DNA from: Capra hircus
Taxonomy: Eukaryota; Chordata; Mammalia; Artiodactyla; Bovidae
Reading direction: 5' to 3'
Assembly: GCF_001704415.2 (NCBI RefSeq)
Contig: NW_017189896.1
Coordinates: 1 to 64,000 of the forward strand
DNA: 64,000 nucleotides
In this document: piece after piece, positions 12,601 through 21,034 of the stretch
How the letters are laid out: each line of letters begins with the position of its first letter
Position numbering within the stretch: the stretch's first letter is position 1
The notes under the pieces: model-generated
The model's input: only the letters and a program-made list of their open reading frames with translations
Databases searched by the model: none
Told to the model about the DNA's origin: nothing
Position numbers and translations under genes: made by a program

Positions 12601-15600
12601 GCCAACAAGAACGCTGTTGATAACAAAGAAAGATCCCTAATGACCGCTCACTCACAGCTTTCAGAGCATTAGGAGAGACTCAAGGGCCCCAAGAGGATAA
12701 GACCTCCCTTTCCGATTTCGTTTCAGGCTGCTAAGCTCTCCGCATTTCTCCATTTCCATCTGAATGGTTTCTTTTCCTGTTTTCACAACCCCTGTAGTGT
12801 AAACAAACTTTCAAAAGCCGCATGTGGAAGGCAGGTTGGGGGAGGCTGGCTGCAAAGTTCTAACCACATTCTGCAAATCAAAGGGAAAAGGGGGTCCCCC
12901 ATTCACTGAACCAGCGCTCCTCAAGGCACGCTCTGGACTTAGACCCCGCCCTGCCCTCAGGAGATGCCAGCCGAGATGGGGCGCTCAATGGGAACCTGGT
13001 GGGGTGCTCAGTTCTGTGCAGGGGAGCCCCCAGGGCCCCCCAAAGGAGAGTGTGTCCACATTAAGCCTTGATGGATGAGTGGGAGTTTTCCAAGAACGAG
13101 AAGAAGTTGGTTAAACCACCCAACAAATATTTTTAGCACCTGTCATGCACCAAGGATTATTCAAGCCACTAAATAAGATGGGGGTGGGAGAAAGGGTAAG
13201 CAGAACGGGATCCATCCAAACAATGAGATATTATGCGGCCACGGAAAGGAAGGGCAGTCTGACACTCGCAACAACAGGGACGGGCCTTGAAACACGACGC
13301 TCAGCGAGACGAGCCAGACACCAAGGGCCAAACACTGCAGGATTCCACAGGCACGAGGCCCCAGAGCCGTCAAATGCGCAGGGACAGAAAGCAGAACAGG
13401 GCCGGACACGACTGAAGAGACTTGGCAGCAGCAGCAGCAGACGCTCCCGGCGACGTGGAGGTAAGACTGCGGTTTTGCAAGCGGCAGAGAAAGCGTCGGG
13501 AGAGAGACTTACTCCACGCCTCCTGGAAGCAGACGACGTTGACTCCACACATGGCAGCCACCTCCACGACGGCCTCCATGCGCCTGTGGAGGGCGGCGAC
13601 CTGGCAAGTCAAACAGCGAGCGTGAGAGCCCAGCGGGTTCTACTGCTGCTGCTAAGTCGTGTCAGCCGCGTCCGACCCTGGGTGACCCCGTAGTCGGCAG
13701 CCCACCAGGCTCCCCCGTCCCTGGGATTCTCCAGGCAAGAGCACCGGAGTGGGCTGCCATTTCCTCCTCCTCAGGTTCTACTGGTTAAGGCCAACTTTAA
13801 CGCCCATCCCCCACCGGGCCCGCTCCAGGAAGACGCGCGGGGTGGGAGGTTCTGGGATGGGGACAGTCCTCGGGCCCGAAGCCATGGGCAAAGGTGGAGG
13901 GGCAGAGGCCCTGGGGTCCCTCAGGCACTGGACGCCGCCTCACTGAGCCTGGGTTTTCCCTGTCTGGAGAATGGGGAGAAGGCTGCCCGCCTCGTGGCAT
14001 TGCTGAGATGTGAGCTGCTTCCTCAGAGAGGGGCCCAGCACACACCAGAGCCGTCCCCTGGGTCACCTCCCCCTTTGGCCCCCAGCCCTGGGACCCCGGT
14101 CACTCAGGACACCCTGCGTCTGCAGCTGTGGGGATGCCCAGTCCTGCCAGCTCTGTCCCCGCGTGTTCCTGATCTTCCAAGGACGCCCAGCTGCGCCCTC
14201 TACCAGAACATGCTCCCTCTCCCCGACCTGACCTGCCCAGCGTGTGTTCTCACGTGTCGTCCATGGTGGGGGCGAGAATCGGGATACCTGGGCTGCCCCC
14301 CAGCCTACGTGCACCCCAACAGCAGCGCCGCTCCCCCGGGCTTTCCTGTCTCATGACCCCATGAGCTCCTTAGGAGAGACATCCTCAAATTATCCCTGTC
14401 CTCAGCCCACTGTCTGGCTCCCAGGAGACATTTGGAAGTGTTTTTGTTTAGAGACAGACCAGCGGAACCTGGTGGGGCCAGGCTGAAACCCAGAGACACT
14501 GGGCGCCCCCCCTACAGGGCCCTGCAGAGGCTGGGCTGGGAGCATGTTTCTAGGTGCTGGAGGAGGGTGGGGAGGTAAGGACCACGTCTCTGCCCCGCCA
14601 TGACCTCCTGACAACCTGGACTGGCCAAGGAGACAGATTTGCAACCCGATGGAGGCTGCGCGGGTGACTCCCGCACCGAGGAGCCAGGCAGAGGCACACG
14701 GGCTGGACAGACATGTGCGCTGGCCGGAGCCCAAGAGGCAGGGTTCCAACAGAGAGCGCAGGAGCCCGAGGGTGGCCTCCTCCCTGGCAACTTGAGCTCC
14801 ATCCCAGGAGAGGGAGGCGGAGAAAGCGGTAGGGGCCAAAGAAAGAGAAAAGCAAGGGACATGGTTGGAGGGCCAGTGGGGGGGTGCCACACCAGGGCAG
14901 AGCAGCTGGTCGGCCAGCGGGGACCATGGCCAAGTCTTACAGGCGGGAGAGGCCTACCTGCTTCACCACGGGTGTGTCTGCGGGGAGCGGGGTCCTGTTC
15001 TGAACGAGCCCCACACGCACGGTCCGGGGCCTTCTCTGCTGCTCCGCGGCGGCCTCGAACGCATAGCCCTGCAGCTCGAAGTCCCCTCTGGAGGCAGCCT
15101 CGAGAGCCGCGCCGGGCAGGTCGAGCTTCCTAGATGCAGGAAGGCAGAGGCCAGATGAGCTGAGTGGGTCCGCGGCACCTGACGACACCCGCAGTCTCTC
15201 CTCCAGCCGAGAAGGGGTGCATGCGGTGTCCCGGCAGGAAGGTGCAGGAGCTGGCCAGGGCCGCGACCACGTGTGGGAAGCTGGGGCGGGGCTGCAGGAC
15301 GGGGGACCGCCCCACCCCCAAGGGCCCCGGCGGGCGGAGAATGGCTTCAACCGGATTCTGGAGCCAGCAGGCCAAGTGGTTAGGCCCCACAGAGGAGGGC
15401 AGGGGGACGGGGCGGCAGGGAACCTAGGCAAGAGGTTGATGTTCAAGCTGCTGAAATCAGGGGCGGGGATTAAAGTCTCAGCATAGGTGAGAGGTGACGG
15501 AGTCCCCCAAACATCTGTGGACTGGAGTCAGAGGGCTCTGTGAGCTGGGGGGGTCACACAGCAGGTTGTAAGGAGACAGGCAAGCAGGAGGCCAGGACTG

Positions 15601-18600
15601 ATAGCAGGATGGAGGGTCACGAGCATCTGGGGACCCCTGCCCTGCCAGGACCCCCAGCAGAGAGGGCAGCTCCGGCCCGGTGCCGGACGGGTGAGGTGGG
15701 GCCTGGGCATCCAGTCCAAAGGCTGAAGGGCTCCTCCCGGTGTGTGGTTTATTAACAGAGGCAAGTGGATTATTGATAAAACCTCCCACCAAAGTGACCA
15801 CGGGCCAAACGGCAAATGCTGATGCCCGCTCCGTGCCCCCGCCCAGGGGTGGAACCTGCAGGAGAGGGCCCAGGAAGAGCTGACCATCTAGGGGGCGAGA
15901 GGGTTACGAAATACCCCGAGAATACCTCAGAAAATTGCCTGACAGCCGTTATCTAATAATACTCCTCTCCCACTTTGAATCCCTTTCTTAACGACGTTTC
16001 TTTCAAAATCACAGCCCTGTCAGCCCAAGCGCCCCTGCCACCGCCCCCCTGCCAGGCGCTTTCCGTGACGGCTCCCTGACAGCTCTGAGCTGGGTTCCGC
16101 CCTGACAGTCAGCCTTGCTTTTCAAACTCATCAGGGCTCCATGCACTGTGACAGGTTAGAAATAGCTGCCAAGCCCACACCGTGCCTCCTGTTGCCGTGG
16201 GGGCCTCAGAGACGGTCCCCCGCCCCCCAGGACAAGTCACCGTTGCAGCGGGGGGCCGGGCGAGCGGCCTGTCCTCAGCCAGGAGGAAGACATCGGCTGG
16301 GAAAGCTCGCCGGAGGTCCACAAGCCCCCCAGGTGTAAGCTGGTCCTGCAGCCTCTGGCCGGCCCGCCCCACCCCACCCCAGCTCCCTGGGGACACCCGG
16401 CCCCGAGGCCTGGGGCCACCTCCTGGAGGCTTTCCCTGCCCTCCTGTTATCCTGGCCTGCCCGGCCCTGCCCCACTTCCTCCTGGAGAACCCACCTGGCC
16501 CTCAAGATGCACCCCCAACCGTGTCCTGGTTCCACCAAGGGGCTCGGCTCACAGAGGCAGTGGGGCGACGGACAGCCGCGGCGGACGGAGCCCAGCCAAC
16601 GGACCAGGACCTCATACGTGGGCTCTCTGCTGCCCTCAGCCCTCCCTTGGTGCCTGCAGCGGGCTCTCTGCCCCTCACCCGGTGGCTGATGCCCCCACCC
16701 TGAGGGCCTCACTTACGACTCCAAGAAGGAAAGCCCATCACTTCCTGTCCTGGCCCCACAGACCCCTTTCCAGTTGGGGTCAAGGCAGGCCTTGTTCAAG
16801 GGAGCCCAGCCCCTGCTTCCTTGGCAACCTCTGGCTTCTGGAACTTCTCCTTCCCCTCTAATGGATCTGCATTTTAAATAATTAAACCAGAGCTTTGTTA
16901 CAAAAGAAACACAGGCTCATGGGGAGGGGAAAAAAAGAAAACTCAAACGGTGGAGAATGTCAAACGAGTTATCCTCCCTCCCGGAGCCTGGAGACAGCCC
17001 CTCAACGTCTGCCGCTTCTTTCCAGCATTTTCCCCAAGCCAGCGCCCATCACCTCTCTGGAGTCTTTGTAACAGGCTGTGGGCTGACCTGTGCACCCCTT
17101 CAGCCAGAAAAGATACGCCCAACATCCTAACACCCAGAACTCGTGACTGGGAACTTTTTGGGAAAAACAGGGTCTTTGCAGACAGCATTAAGGATCTCAA
17201 GATAAGATCACTTGGTATTACCTGGGGGAGCCCGAATAAGCCAGTGCTGGGTTTTAAAAGGAAGGCCCAGAGGAGAGACACGGGCAGAAAAGAGTGTGGA
17301 ATCAGAGGCAGAGGCCGGCGTGATGCCGCCACGGGCCCAGGAAACCAGAAGCCGCCAGAAAGCAGAAAAGCCTCGGGAGGACGCTGCCCGGAACCTTTGG
17401 AAGACCGTGCCCTGGCCAACACCCCGCCTCTTGTGCTTCTGGTCTTCAGAACCACGGGGATACATTTCTTTGGTTGAAGCCACGCGGTGTACAGCCATTG
17501 GTCAGAGCACCCCCGCCGCGCCGGCCTGCCCCCCAGCTGCACCTCATCAGGTGAACCCACACGGGCCACCCAAGGGCCCACACCCCCTCTGCCAGGCTGG
17601 CTGCCGCACCGCCTGTTGAGACTTCTGGAGCCCTTCCTCCTCTCTGCCCCCAGGCACTCTGCCCGTTTAGGCCTCCCCACCATCCACCTGCCCTTTGCAA
17701 ATGCTCTGAAGGCTCCCAGCACCACCAGGACAATCCTGCCTCCTCTGCAGAGGAGGAGCCCCCAGGATCCACCCCGACTACTCCCGCCTCCTCTCCTGGG
17801 CGAGCCCCCACAGTATTCTACACCCACAGCCCCCAGACAGGCCTGTCCTCTGCTGTCTGCGCCTTGGCCCGGAGCAGCGGAGCCCCTTCCTGTCTCCGGA
17901 CCAACTCCTCAGTCTCTTTCAGGATGCAGCTGAAGCCTGGCGCCCCAGAAGCCTCCCCCGCTTGCCCCAACCCCGTCCATATACACCCCCTCAGCTCTCC
18001 CTGTATGCCTTCTTGCTGCGCAGGACAACCAGCAAAAGACGGAAGCCCCCTGAGGGCAGGAACCGTGGCTAACTCATCCTAGGACCTCTGGTGCCTGAGA
18101 CAAAAATAAACGCTCAATAAATGTTTGTTGAATGAATAAATGCTTCTTGGTTCTGGCTGTCTTAAACCGCGCCTTGATGCTCTTTGGGGATTTCATCTGT
18201 CTGGCACAAGCAAAGGCCCATTTAGCTCACTCACTTAGTAAACACTTGCTAAGCATCACCTTTGTCTTGGGGCCAGTGAGCACTCAGAGGAGCCAGTCTT
18301 GCGTGGAGCGAAGGCGGAGTCTAGGGGAGGACTCCATCATGCCCCCACAGAGGCAGCCATACCCAAGTCGGCCCATGAGAAATGAACAAAAGACTTTGTT
18401 AAATACATTTTTTTATGTGGATAATTTTTTAAAAGTCTTGATTGAATTTGTTACAATGCTGCTTCTCTTTTGTGTTTTGGTTTTTTGGCCTCTAGGCAAG
18501 TGGGATCTTGGGGTCTCCCTGGTGGCTCAGAGAGTAAATAATCCACCTGCAATGCAGGAGACCCGGCTTGGATCCCTGGGTCGGGACGATCCCCTGGAGA

Positions 18601-20526
18601 AGCGAATGGCTACCCACTCCAGGATTTTTGCCTGGGGAATTCCATGGACAGAGTTTACAGTCCATGGGGTCGCAAAGAGCCAGACACAACTGAGTGGCTA
18701 ATACTTTCACGTTTCGTGCAGGATCTTAGGTCCCCAACCAGAAGCTGGACCCATATCCTCTGCACCGGAGGTGGTTCTTAACCACTGGGCCTCCAGGAAA
18801 GTTCCACGAACAGACGAACTTCTAAATGAGTAAGTTTCCATCTTCACTTTGCAGTCTGTTCATAGCCAAATCCCACCCAATCATAAGTACAAACGGTTAA
18901 AACCCCAGAGTGAAGCTTGGAAGGGCTTAGCGCAGGGTGGAAGAGAACCAAGAAGGGGGGAAATAGGAAGAATGGAAAGCGGAACCACTGACTCAGTTGC
19001 CGTGAGCCAAGCCCCAGGAAGAGGCCTGGTGGTCACTGATGAACGGAATCTGGCTTCCACGCCAGTCCTTCCTTGCTCTGGAGTGACCCCAGTGTGTGCA
19101 CAGAGTCCTTCTTCCAAGGCAGTCCTTTACCCTGAGCTCTAGAGCGGGTCCTGGCCTGTCACCTACGTGGGAAACTTCTCTGCTCCCAGCACTCTCTCTG
19201 ACACCCGCGAGCTCTGTCTTTTCCCAGGGGAACTTGCCTGCCTCACCTTTAAATACTCCCTGCTTCAGGGCACTTTCCTTAGGAGCCCCAGCTCTCAGAG
19301 GTTTCCCCCACCGTGAGCCTTCACAGGTGGCCTGGGAGGCAGTGATCCAGCATCAGCCCACTGGAGGGGCCTGGAGGGTGGGCGGTCCCGGGCACCCTCT
19401 CTGGGGATGAAGAGCCGTCTGGACACAGTTCTGCACCACGCTAACCCCAAAAGCTCCCCCTTTACTATCCACTACCTGTGAAAGCATCTGGGGCTCTGAG
19501 GTCCGGTCCCCACCCCTGTCAGAACGCCACATGAGCTGGTGGCTGGGACCCTCTGATCCAATTAACCCCCTCCAGTTTCAGGGGAGTTGATCAGGCGCTT
19601 CAAGGTCACTGCCACGAGGTCAGGGAGCGTGTGGTGTGGCTGGATGGGGGGAGCCCACAAACGGGCAAGAAAGTGGAAGGATGTCTGGTCAGGAGTTGCG
19701 TAGGGTCAGAGTTTGGATTTCATTCTAAGGGCCGTGGGAATCACTTATAGAGTTTTAAACAGGATATGAGTTACATCTTCTGGTTGCTTTGAGAAAAGTG
19801 GACCAAAGAGAAACAGGAGCAGAAGGGCAAGTGTCTTCCAGCCCTGCACTGCCGGCGTCCAAGAGTGCACTGCCCTTGGAAAGTCCCAGCGATGCCCACA
19901 GCAGGCTGGGAGTTAGCTCCGAGCATGGGAACTAACTCCTGGGACCTGCCAGTGGGAAAGGTCCCTTCGCCAACCAGATTCAGAGGCCTCTCCATCCCAG
20001 GACCTACCAGAGGCCGGTCACTGCGGGAAGGAGGAGCTGGGGGGCAGGACCTCCAGTGGGCCTGATGGGGGCTCTGGCTGGAGGTGCCGACCTAGACAGC
20101 CAGCCAGAGGACAGGCCTGGTGCCGGGGAAGGAGCGGGTCACTGGAAGCTGGAAAGAAAGCTGGGTGATCACAGGGAAAGCGCAAAAGAGCAAAACTGTT
20201 CCTTCCCTCCAGGCTTCTAAGGGTCACACTGGGTTGTGCAGCTGAGGTCCCATCTATAGAACTCAGGGTCTCAGCTCGCCAATCCAGGATTCACCACCGC
20301 CCCTGCAGAGCCCTTCAGACCCGGAAGCCCCCTGTGTGGTCCCCCAGATCCACACCCGCTGGCCCCAGGGGACCCCGACCCCCACCCCAAGCTCCCTGCC
20401 TGGCCCGTCTGGGCTCACGCACCTGGTCTCTTTGCCATAGAGAAGACGTTTGACCTCCTGCAGTTCTGTGAGTGGCAAATGTTTTTCCAAGCACCGCTCC
20501 AGCGACTCAAACCCAGACCCGGCCAT
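3462..20526 (-). CDS. UPB1: Beta-ureidopropionase UPB1, exons 1-6 (3' exons outside window)
   Basis: UPB1 is the cytosolic N-carbamoyl-beta-alanine amidohydrolase of the nitrilase superfamily. It catalyses the third and last step of pyrimidine catabolism, turning N-carbamoyl-beta-alanine into beta-alanine, CO2 and ammonia, and acts on N-carbamoyl-beta-aminoisobutyrate from thymine. The coding join is 20526-20423, 15129-14958, 13600-13513, 9675-9581, 5504-5343 and 3631-3462, 791 bases in all, giving residues 1 to about 264 of the usual 384. All visible introns are GT-AG and phase is continuous at each junction. Numbered from the ATG, the nitrilase triad falls exactly where the human enzyme has it: Glu119 in CFQEAW, Lys196 in GKTRKNHIPR and Cys233 in NICYGRHHP. 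No frameshift or stop is present. The terminal exons, including the last third of the catalytic domain, lie left of base 1. Identification is by recall of the mammalian protein and is close over the full visible length. Confidence 0.97.
3632..5016. other. UPB1 intron 5, mostly unique
   Basis: GC-rich intronic sequence with a short A-run near 3785-3798. No repeat or exon is recognised up to the L1 fragment at 5017. Confidence 0.4.
5017..5195 (+). repeat. L1 ORF2 fragment (old)
   Basis: The stretch reading like TTTCAATATCAAACTCTC...GTAGACCTGAAAAC resembles the segment of L1 ORF2 seen in many old mammalian L1s. It is AT-rich against GC-rich flanks. Confidence 0.45.
5343..5504 (-). CDS. UPB1: UPB1 coding exon 5 (catalytic Lys196)
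   Basis: This exon of exactly 54 codons encodes residues 154-207. It starts LARKHSMVVVSPILERDS after the acceptor ttttccag and ends GDFNE at the donor GAG|gtgagc. It contains Lys196 in GKTRKNHIPR, the second triad residue. Both flanking introns fall between codons at this exon's boundaries. Confidence 0.96.
5690..5850 (+). repeat. L1 3' region fragment
   Basis: The order of motifs (GCTGCTGTGGGGAACAGT, then CCCGATCCCACTTCAGGGT, then CCTGAAATGCATCC) follows the 3' part of L1 ORF2, where GCCACTGTGGAAAACAGT and CAATCCCACTCCTGGG are usual. A few bases of SINE-like tail (GGGACACGACTTAGTGACC) follow at 5888-5906. Confidence 0.45.
6196..6286 (-). repeat. CHR-type tRNA-Glu SINE fragment
   Basis: The end reads GGACCGTCACGGAAGTCCC, preceded by CAGAGTCTGGACC and an eroded GATATGAGCTCCCC. 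This is the reverse complement of the 5' half of a CHR SINE. Confidence 0.6.
6632..6722 (+). repeat. L1 ORF2 3' fragment
   Basis: Short stretch with GGGGAAACGGGAACCTTCAT, then TATAAATGATGTTGGG and TTCCTCACGGAGTTAAAC, which follows the C-terminal end of L1 ORF2. Confidence 0.4.
6841..6959 (+). repeat. BovA monomer SINE
   Basis: It begins CGGAGAAGGCAAAGGCACCC, continues with CTTGCCTGGAAAATCCCATG and ends AGTCGGACACGACTGAGCGG. This is a single BovA unit without a tRNA head. Confidence 0.85.
6975..7285 (-). repeat. BovB (RTE) LINE 3' end
   Basis: Reverse complement of the BovB 3' end. It carries the shared tail (CAGTCGCGTCCAACTCTTTG) and then the C-terminus of the reverse-transcriptase ORF. The reading includes the residues WLDGITDSMDMSLSKLQE and the block around SIDPMQK, both of BovB type. 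It sits next to an oppositely oriented BovA unit, giving an inverted repeat. Confidence 0.88.
7290..7610 (+). repeat. L1 3'-end/3'-UTR fragment
   Basis: Motifs GGATGAAACTGAGGACGTCATG, then CAAGTGAAACCAGCCAGGC and CACAGAGACC follow the L1 3' end, where ATTATGCTAAGTGAAATAAGCCAG is usual. Moderate divergence. Confidence 0.5.
7650..7854 (-). repeat. Bov-tA SINE
   Basis: Reverse-complement Bov-tA, with GCAAGAATACTGGCGAGGGT, then GGGATCTTCCCAACCCAGGG and ACCACCAAGCCACCTGGGAA. Confidence 0.85.
7880..7999 (+). repeat. CHR-type tRNA-Glu SINE, short
   Basis: GGCTTTCTCTGGCAGCACAG, then TTAAGACTCTGCGCTTCC and CACTGCAGGGGCACAGG, followed by an A-rich tail. It abuts the preceding Bov-tA in opposite orientation. 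Confidence 0.7.
8616..8795 (-). repeat. Old L1 (L1M) 3' UTR fragment
   Basis: The order AGAGTTGTGCAACCGACACC, then TTTTAGAAATTTTTCAAC and GGAAACCCCGTCCCCGTGAG matches the antisense of an L1M 3' UTR (usual GTTGTGCAACCATCACC). Confidence 0.6.
9068..9323 (+). repeat. CHR-2 type SINE, full-length form
   Basis: Eroded head (GGGAACTTCTCTGGAGGGTC), clear CCTGCCAATGCGGGGAACAC and GATCCCACCTGCCGCAGAG, then the long 3' half through GGGAGCCCCCACTCGCC to CAGCGC-like AATAA tail. Several sites carry extra CpG. Confidence 0.7.
9581..9675 (-). CDS. UPB1: UPB1 coding exon 4
   Basis: This 95-base exon encodes residues 122 (last two bases) to 153. It completes Thr122 and reads MPFAFCTREKLPWTEFA, ending TIKFCQE. 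The acceptor is tccacag|CG and the donor is GAG|gtaaga. The segment is the loop and helix after the catalytic Glu, strongly conserved in mammalian UPB1. The last residue here is Glu, where I recall Lys in human (FCQK). Confidence 0.94.
9978..10172 (-). repeat. Bov-tA SINE within L1
   Basis: Reverse-complement Bov-tA from GTCCGACCCTTTGTGACCCC to GGATTCTTTACCGCTGAGCC, inserted in the old L1 described at 9858-10620. Confidence 0.85.
10240..10292 (-). repeat. BovA/BovB tail fragment
   Basis: GTTCAGTTCAGTCGCTCAGT followed by GTCCGACTCTGTGCAACCCC is the reverse complement of the 3' end shared by BovB and its SINEs. Only about 50 bases remain. Confidence 0.75.
10629..10832 (+). repeat. Bov-tA SINE
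   Basis: Well preserved: CCCCTGGTGGCTCAGCAGT, GGTTCGATCCCTGGGTCGGG, CTTGCCTGGAAAGTCCCATG and GAGTCAGACACGATTTAGC. It lies in intron 3, antisense to UPB1. Confidence 0.9.
11527..11676. mobile_element. Tigger-type (TcMar) DNA transposon fragment
   Basis: AGTTGGCCCTCTGTACCTGT is the terminal-repeat end of the Tigger group. It is followed by GAGGGTGGAAAATGTTTG, an A-run, then CATTCCGAAAAAGCAGAAC and GGCAACTATTTACTTGGC, in family order. The other end is missing. No transposase frame remains. Confidence 0.7.
11991..12288 (+). mobile_element. Probable solo LTR of an endogenous retrovirus
   Basis: The stretch begins TGTTATGAGCC and ends GTTGTCACA, so it has the TG...CA ends of an LTR. An AATAAA poly(A) signal lies near 12239-12244 about 50 bases before the 3' end, in a pyrimidine- and T-rich context. 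No primer-binding site, gag, pol or env follows, and no target-site duplication is clear. The family is not recognised with certainty (class II bovine LTRs are candidates). It lies in UPB1 intron 3, antisense to the gene. Confidence 0.45.
12290..13200. other. UPB1 intron 3, mostly unique
   Basis: A weak MIR-like patch occurs near 12350-12440 (CATCCCACAGAGGAGGAAGC). Otherwise no exon, RNA gene or young repeat is recognised. Confidence 0.35.
13203..13400 (+). repeat. L1 3' end fragment
   Basis: CCAAACAATGAGATATTATG followed by GACGCTCAGCGAGACGAGCC and AACACTGCAGGATTCCACAG reproduces the last few hundred bases of an L1. It has many CpG sites where the usual copy has TG or CA. Confidence 0.65.
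13400..13443 (+). repeat. BOV-A2 3' tail with AGC repeats
   Basis: GGGCCGGACACGACTGAAG, GAGACTTGGCAGCAGCAGC is the end of a BOV-A2 with its trinucleotide tail. It ends about 70 bases from UPB1 exon 3. Confidence 0.7.
13513..13600 (-). CDS. UPB1: UPB1 coding exon 3 (catalytic Glu119)
   Basis: This 88-base exon encodes residues 93-121 plus the first base of codon 122. It reads from VAALHRRMEAVVEVAAM to CFQEAW. Glu119 in FQEAW is the general base of the nitrilase Glu-Lys-Cys triad. The acceptor is ttgccag|GTC and the donor is GTGGA|gtaagt. A truncated L1 3' end and BOV-A2 tail lie just to the left (3' side) and a BOV-A2 monomer just to the right, so the exon sits between recent insertions but is intact. 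Confidence 0.95.
13641..13776 (-). repeat. BOV-A2 monomer
   Basis: Reverse complement: CTGCTGCTGCTAAGTCGTGT, GGATTCTCCAGGCAAGAGCA and GGCTGCCATTTCCTCC. It begins about 40 bases upstream of exon 3, close to its acceptor side. Confidence 0.85.
13777..14957. other. UPB1 intron 2 remainder, unique
   Basis: GC-rich intronic DNA with long chance open frames on both strands. No repeat or exon is recognised. Confidence 0.4.
14958..15129 (-). CDS. UPB1: UPB1 coding exon 2
   Basis: This 172-base exon encodes residues 35 (last base) to 92. It starts after the acceptor atctag, completes Arg35 and reads KLDLPGAALEAAS, ending at TPVVKQ before the donor CAG|gtaggc. It contains the first beta strand of the nitrilase fold (VRVGLVQNR). 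The exon is GC-rich, with runs of Ala, Arg and Gly. Confidence 0.95.
15130..17094. other. UPB1 intron 1, 3' part, unique
   Basis: No exon, RNA gene or young repeat is recognised. The long open frames on either strand lack codon-bias or family resemblance. Confidence 0.4.
17095..17500 (+). mobile_element. MLT1 LTR (ERVL-MaLR), eroded
   Basis: Motifs in family order: CCTAACACCCAGAACTCGTG, GGGTCTTTGCAGACAGCATT, GGATCTCAAGATAAGATCAC, GCCGGCGTGATGCCGCCAC, then a 3' end near GGTTGAAGCCACGCGGTG. These match an MLT1 LTR with CpG gains. No internal sequence is seen. Confidence 0.7.
17600..18137 (+). repeat. L2 LINE 3' end
   Basis: The stretch ends with AACGCTCAATAAATGTTTGT and TGAATGAATAAATG, the L2 3' terminus. 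Before it comes CCCCTGAGGGCAGGAACCGT and a C/T-rich part typical of L2. Confidence 0.65.
18474..18806 (-). repeat. CHR-type SINE split by a Bov-tA
   Basis: The reverse-complement CHR has its left part at 18474-18511 (CAAGTGGGATCTT) and its right part at 18718-18806 (AGGATCTTAGGTCCCCAACC to GGGCCTCCAGGAAAGTTCC). The GGATCTT motif occurs on both sides of the intervening Bov-tA and is the likely target-site duplication. Confidence 0.65.
18512..18710 (+). repeat. Bov-tA SINE nested in CHR
   Basis: GGTCTCCCTGGTGGCTCAGA, then TGCAATGCAGGAGACCCGG, GATCCCTGGGTCGGGACGAT and a CAGACACAACTGAGTGGC tail. It is inserted into the older CHR element. Confidence 0.9.
18811..20422. other. UPB1 intron 1, 5' part
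   Basis: No exon is recognised. The stretch around 19690-19800 (GGATTTCATTCTAAGGGCCG, then TTTTAAACAGGATATGAG) looks like an ancient interspersed repeat, family not assigned. Confidence 0.35.
20423..20526 (-). CDS. UPB1: UPB1 coding exon 1
   Basis: The exon carries the start codon at 20526-20524 and residues 1-34 plus two bases of codon 35. The N-terminus begins MAGSGFESLERCLEKHLPL and ends at YGKET. In mammalian UPB1 this is the helical N-terminal extension in front of the nitrilase core. The donor reads CCAG|gtgcgt, with gt at 20422-20421. An in-frame ATG lies 15 bases upstream (20541), but the MAG start matches the family. The 5' UTR cannot be bounded from sequence. Confidence 0.95.
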
Positions 20527-20694
20527 GGCTGAGGTCCGCACGTTTGTCCAGCCCTAGAGTGCCTGCTGCCCTTCGCCCCGGGGGGAGGAGGCGGAGGAGG
20601 CGGCAGTGGCCAGGCCCGCACATGTGCCCGCTGCCCGGGAGGACTCGAGGACCCCGCTCCCCGCCCCCCCCACCGCTCACGCCCCTGCTGGCCG

Positions 20695-20699
20695 CCAAT
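20695..20699 (+). promoter_or_regulatory. CCAAT box (NF-Y type)
   Basis: GCCAATCAGCG at this site matches the NF-Y consensus. It lies about 170 bases upstream of the UPB1 ATG inside the CpG island. NF-Y boxes act in either orientation, so it could serve UPB1 or a divergent transcript. Confidence 0.55.
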
Positions 20700-21028
20700 C
20701 AGCGCCCGGGGCGTCGCGTGCGGTGACCGGGAAGGTGAATGGACCTTCCTGCCGCGCCTGGACTCCGGCCCAGCGCCCTGGACACGGGCTGAGTGCCCCG
20801 GGGGAGGGGAGCCTGTGCTGGAGGCAGCGCTGCCCCCTCCGAGGCCTGGTGTCTGGAGTTAGGCGGGTGGGGGCCAGGCCGCGCTCCCCCACACAGGGAC
20901 CCTTGGGCCGTCGGGTGGCCAGTCACCACGGAGCGGGTGCGGTCGGCGAGGTGCGGACGGGTGGGTGTCCCCACGGGCTCCCTGGATGAGATGGGGAGGG
21001 GTGTCCGGACCGCCTCCCAGAGGCCACG

Positions 21029-21034
21029 GTGAGT
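21029..21034 (+). other. Candidate plus-strand 5' splice site
   Basis: CACG|GTGAGT is a near-perfect 5' splice site on the strand opposite UPB1, about 500 bases from its start codon and at the edge of the CpG island. It could end a first exon of a divergent noncoding RNA. No protein-coding frame is implied. Confidence 0.35.

Noticed and set aside
16943..17827. 294-aa minus-strand open frame
   Set aside because: It crosses an MLT1 LTR and GC-rich intron. No family resemblance and no splice or conservation support.
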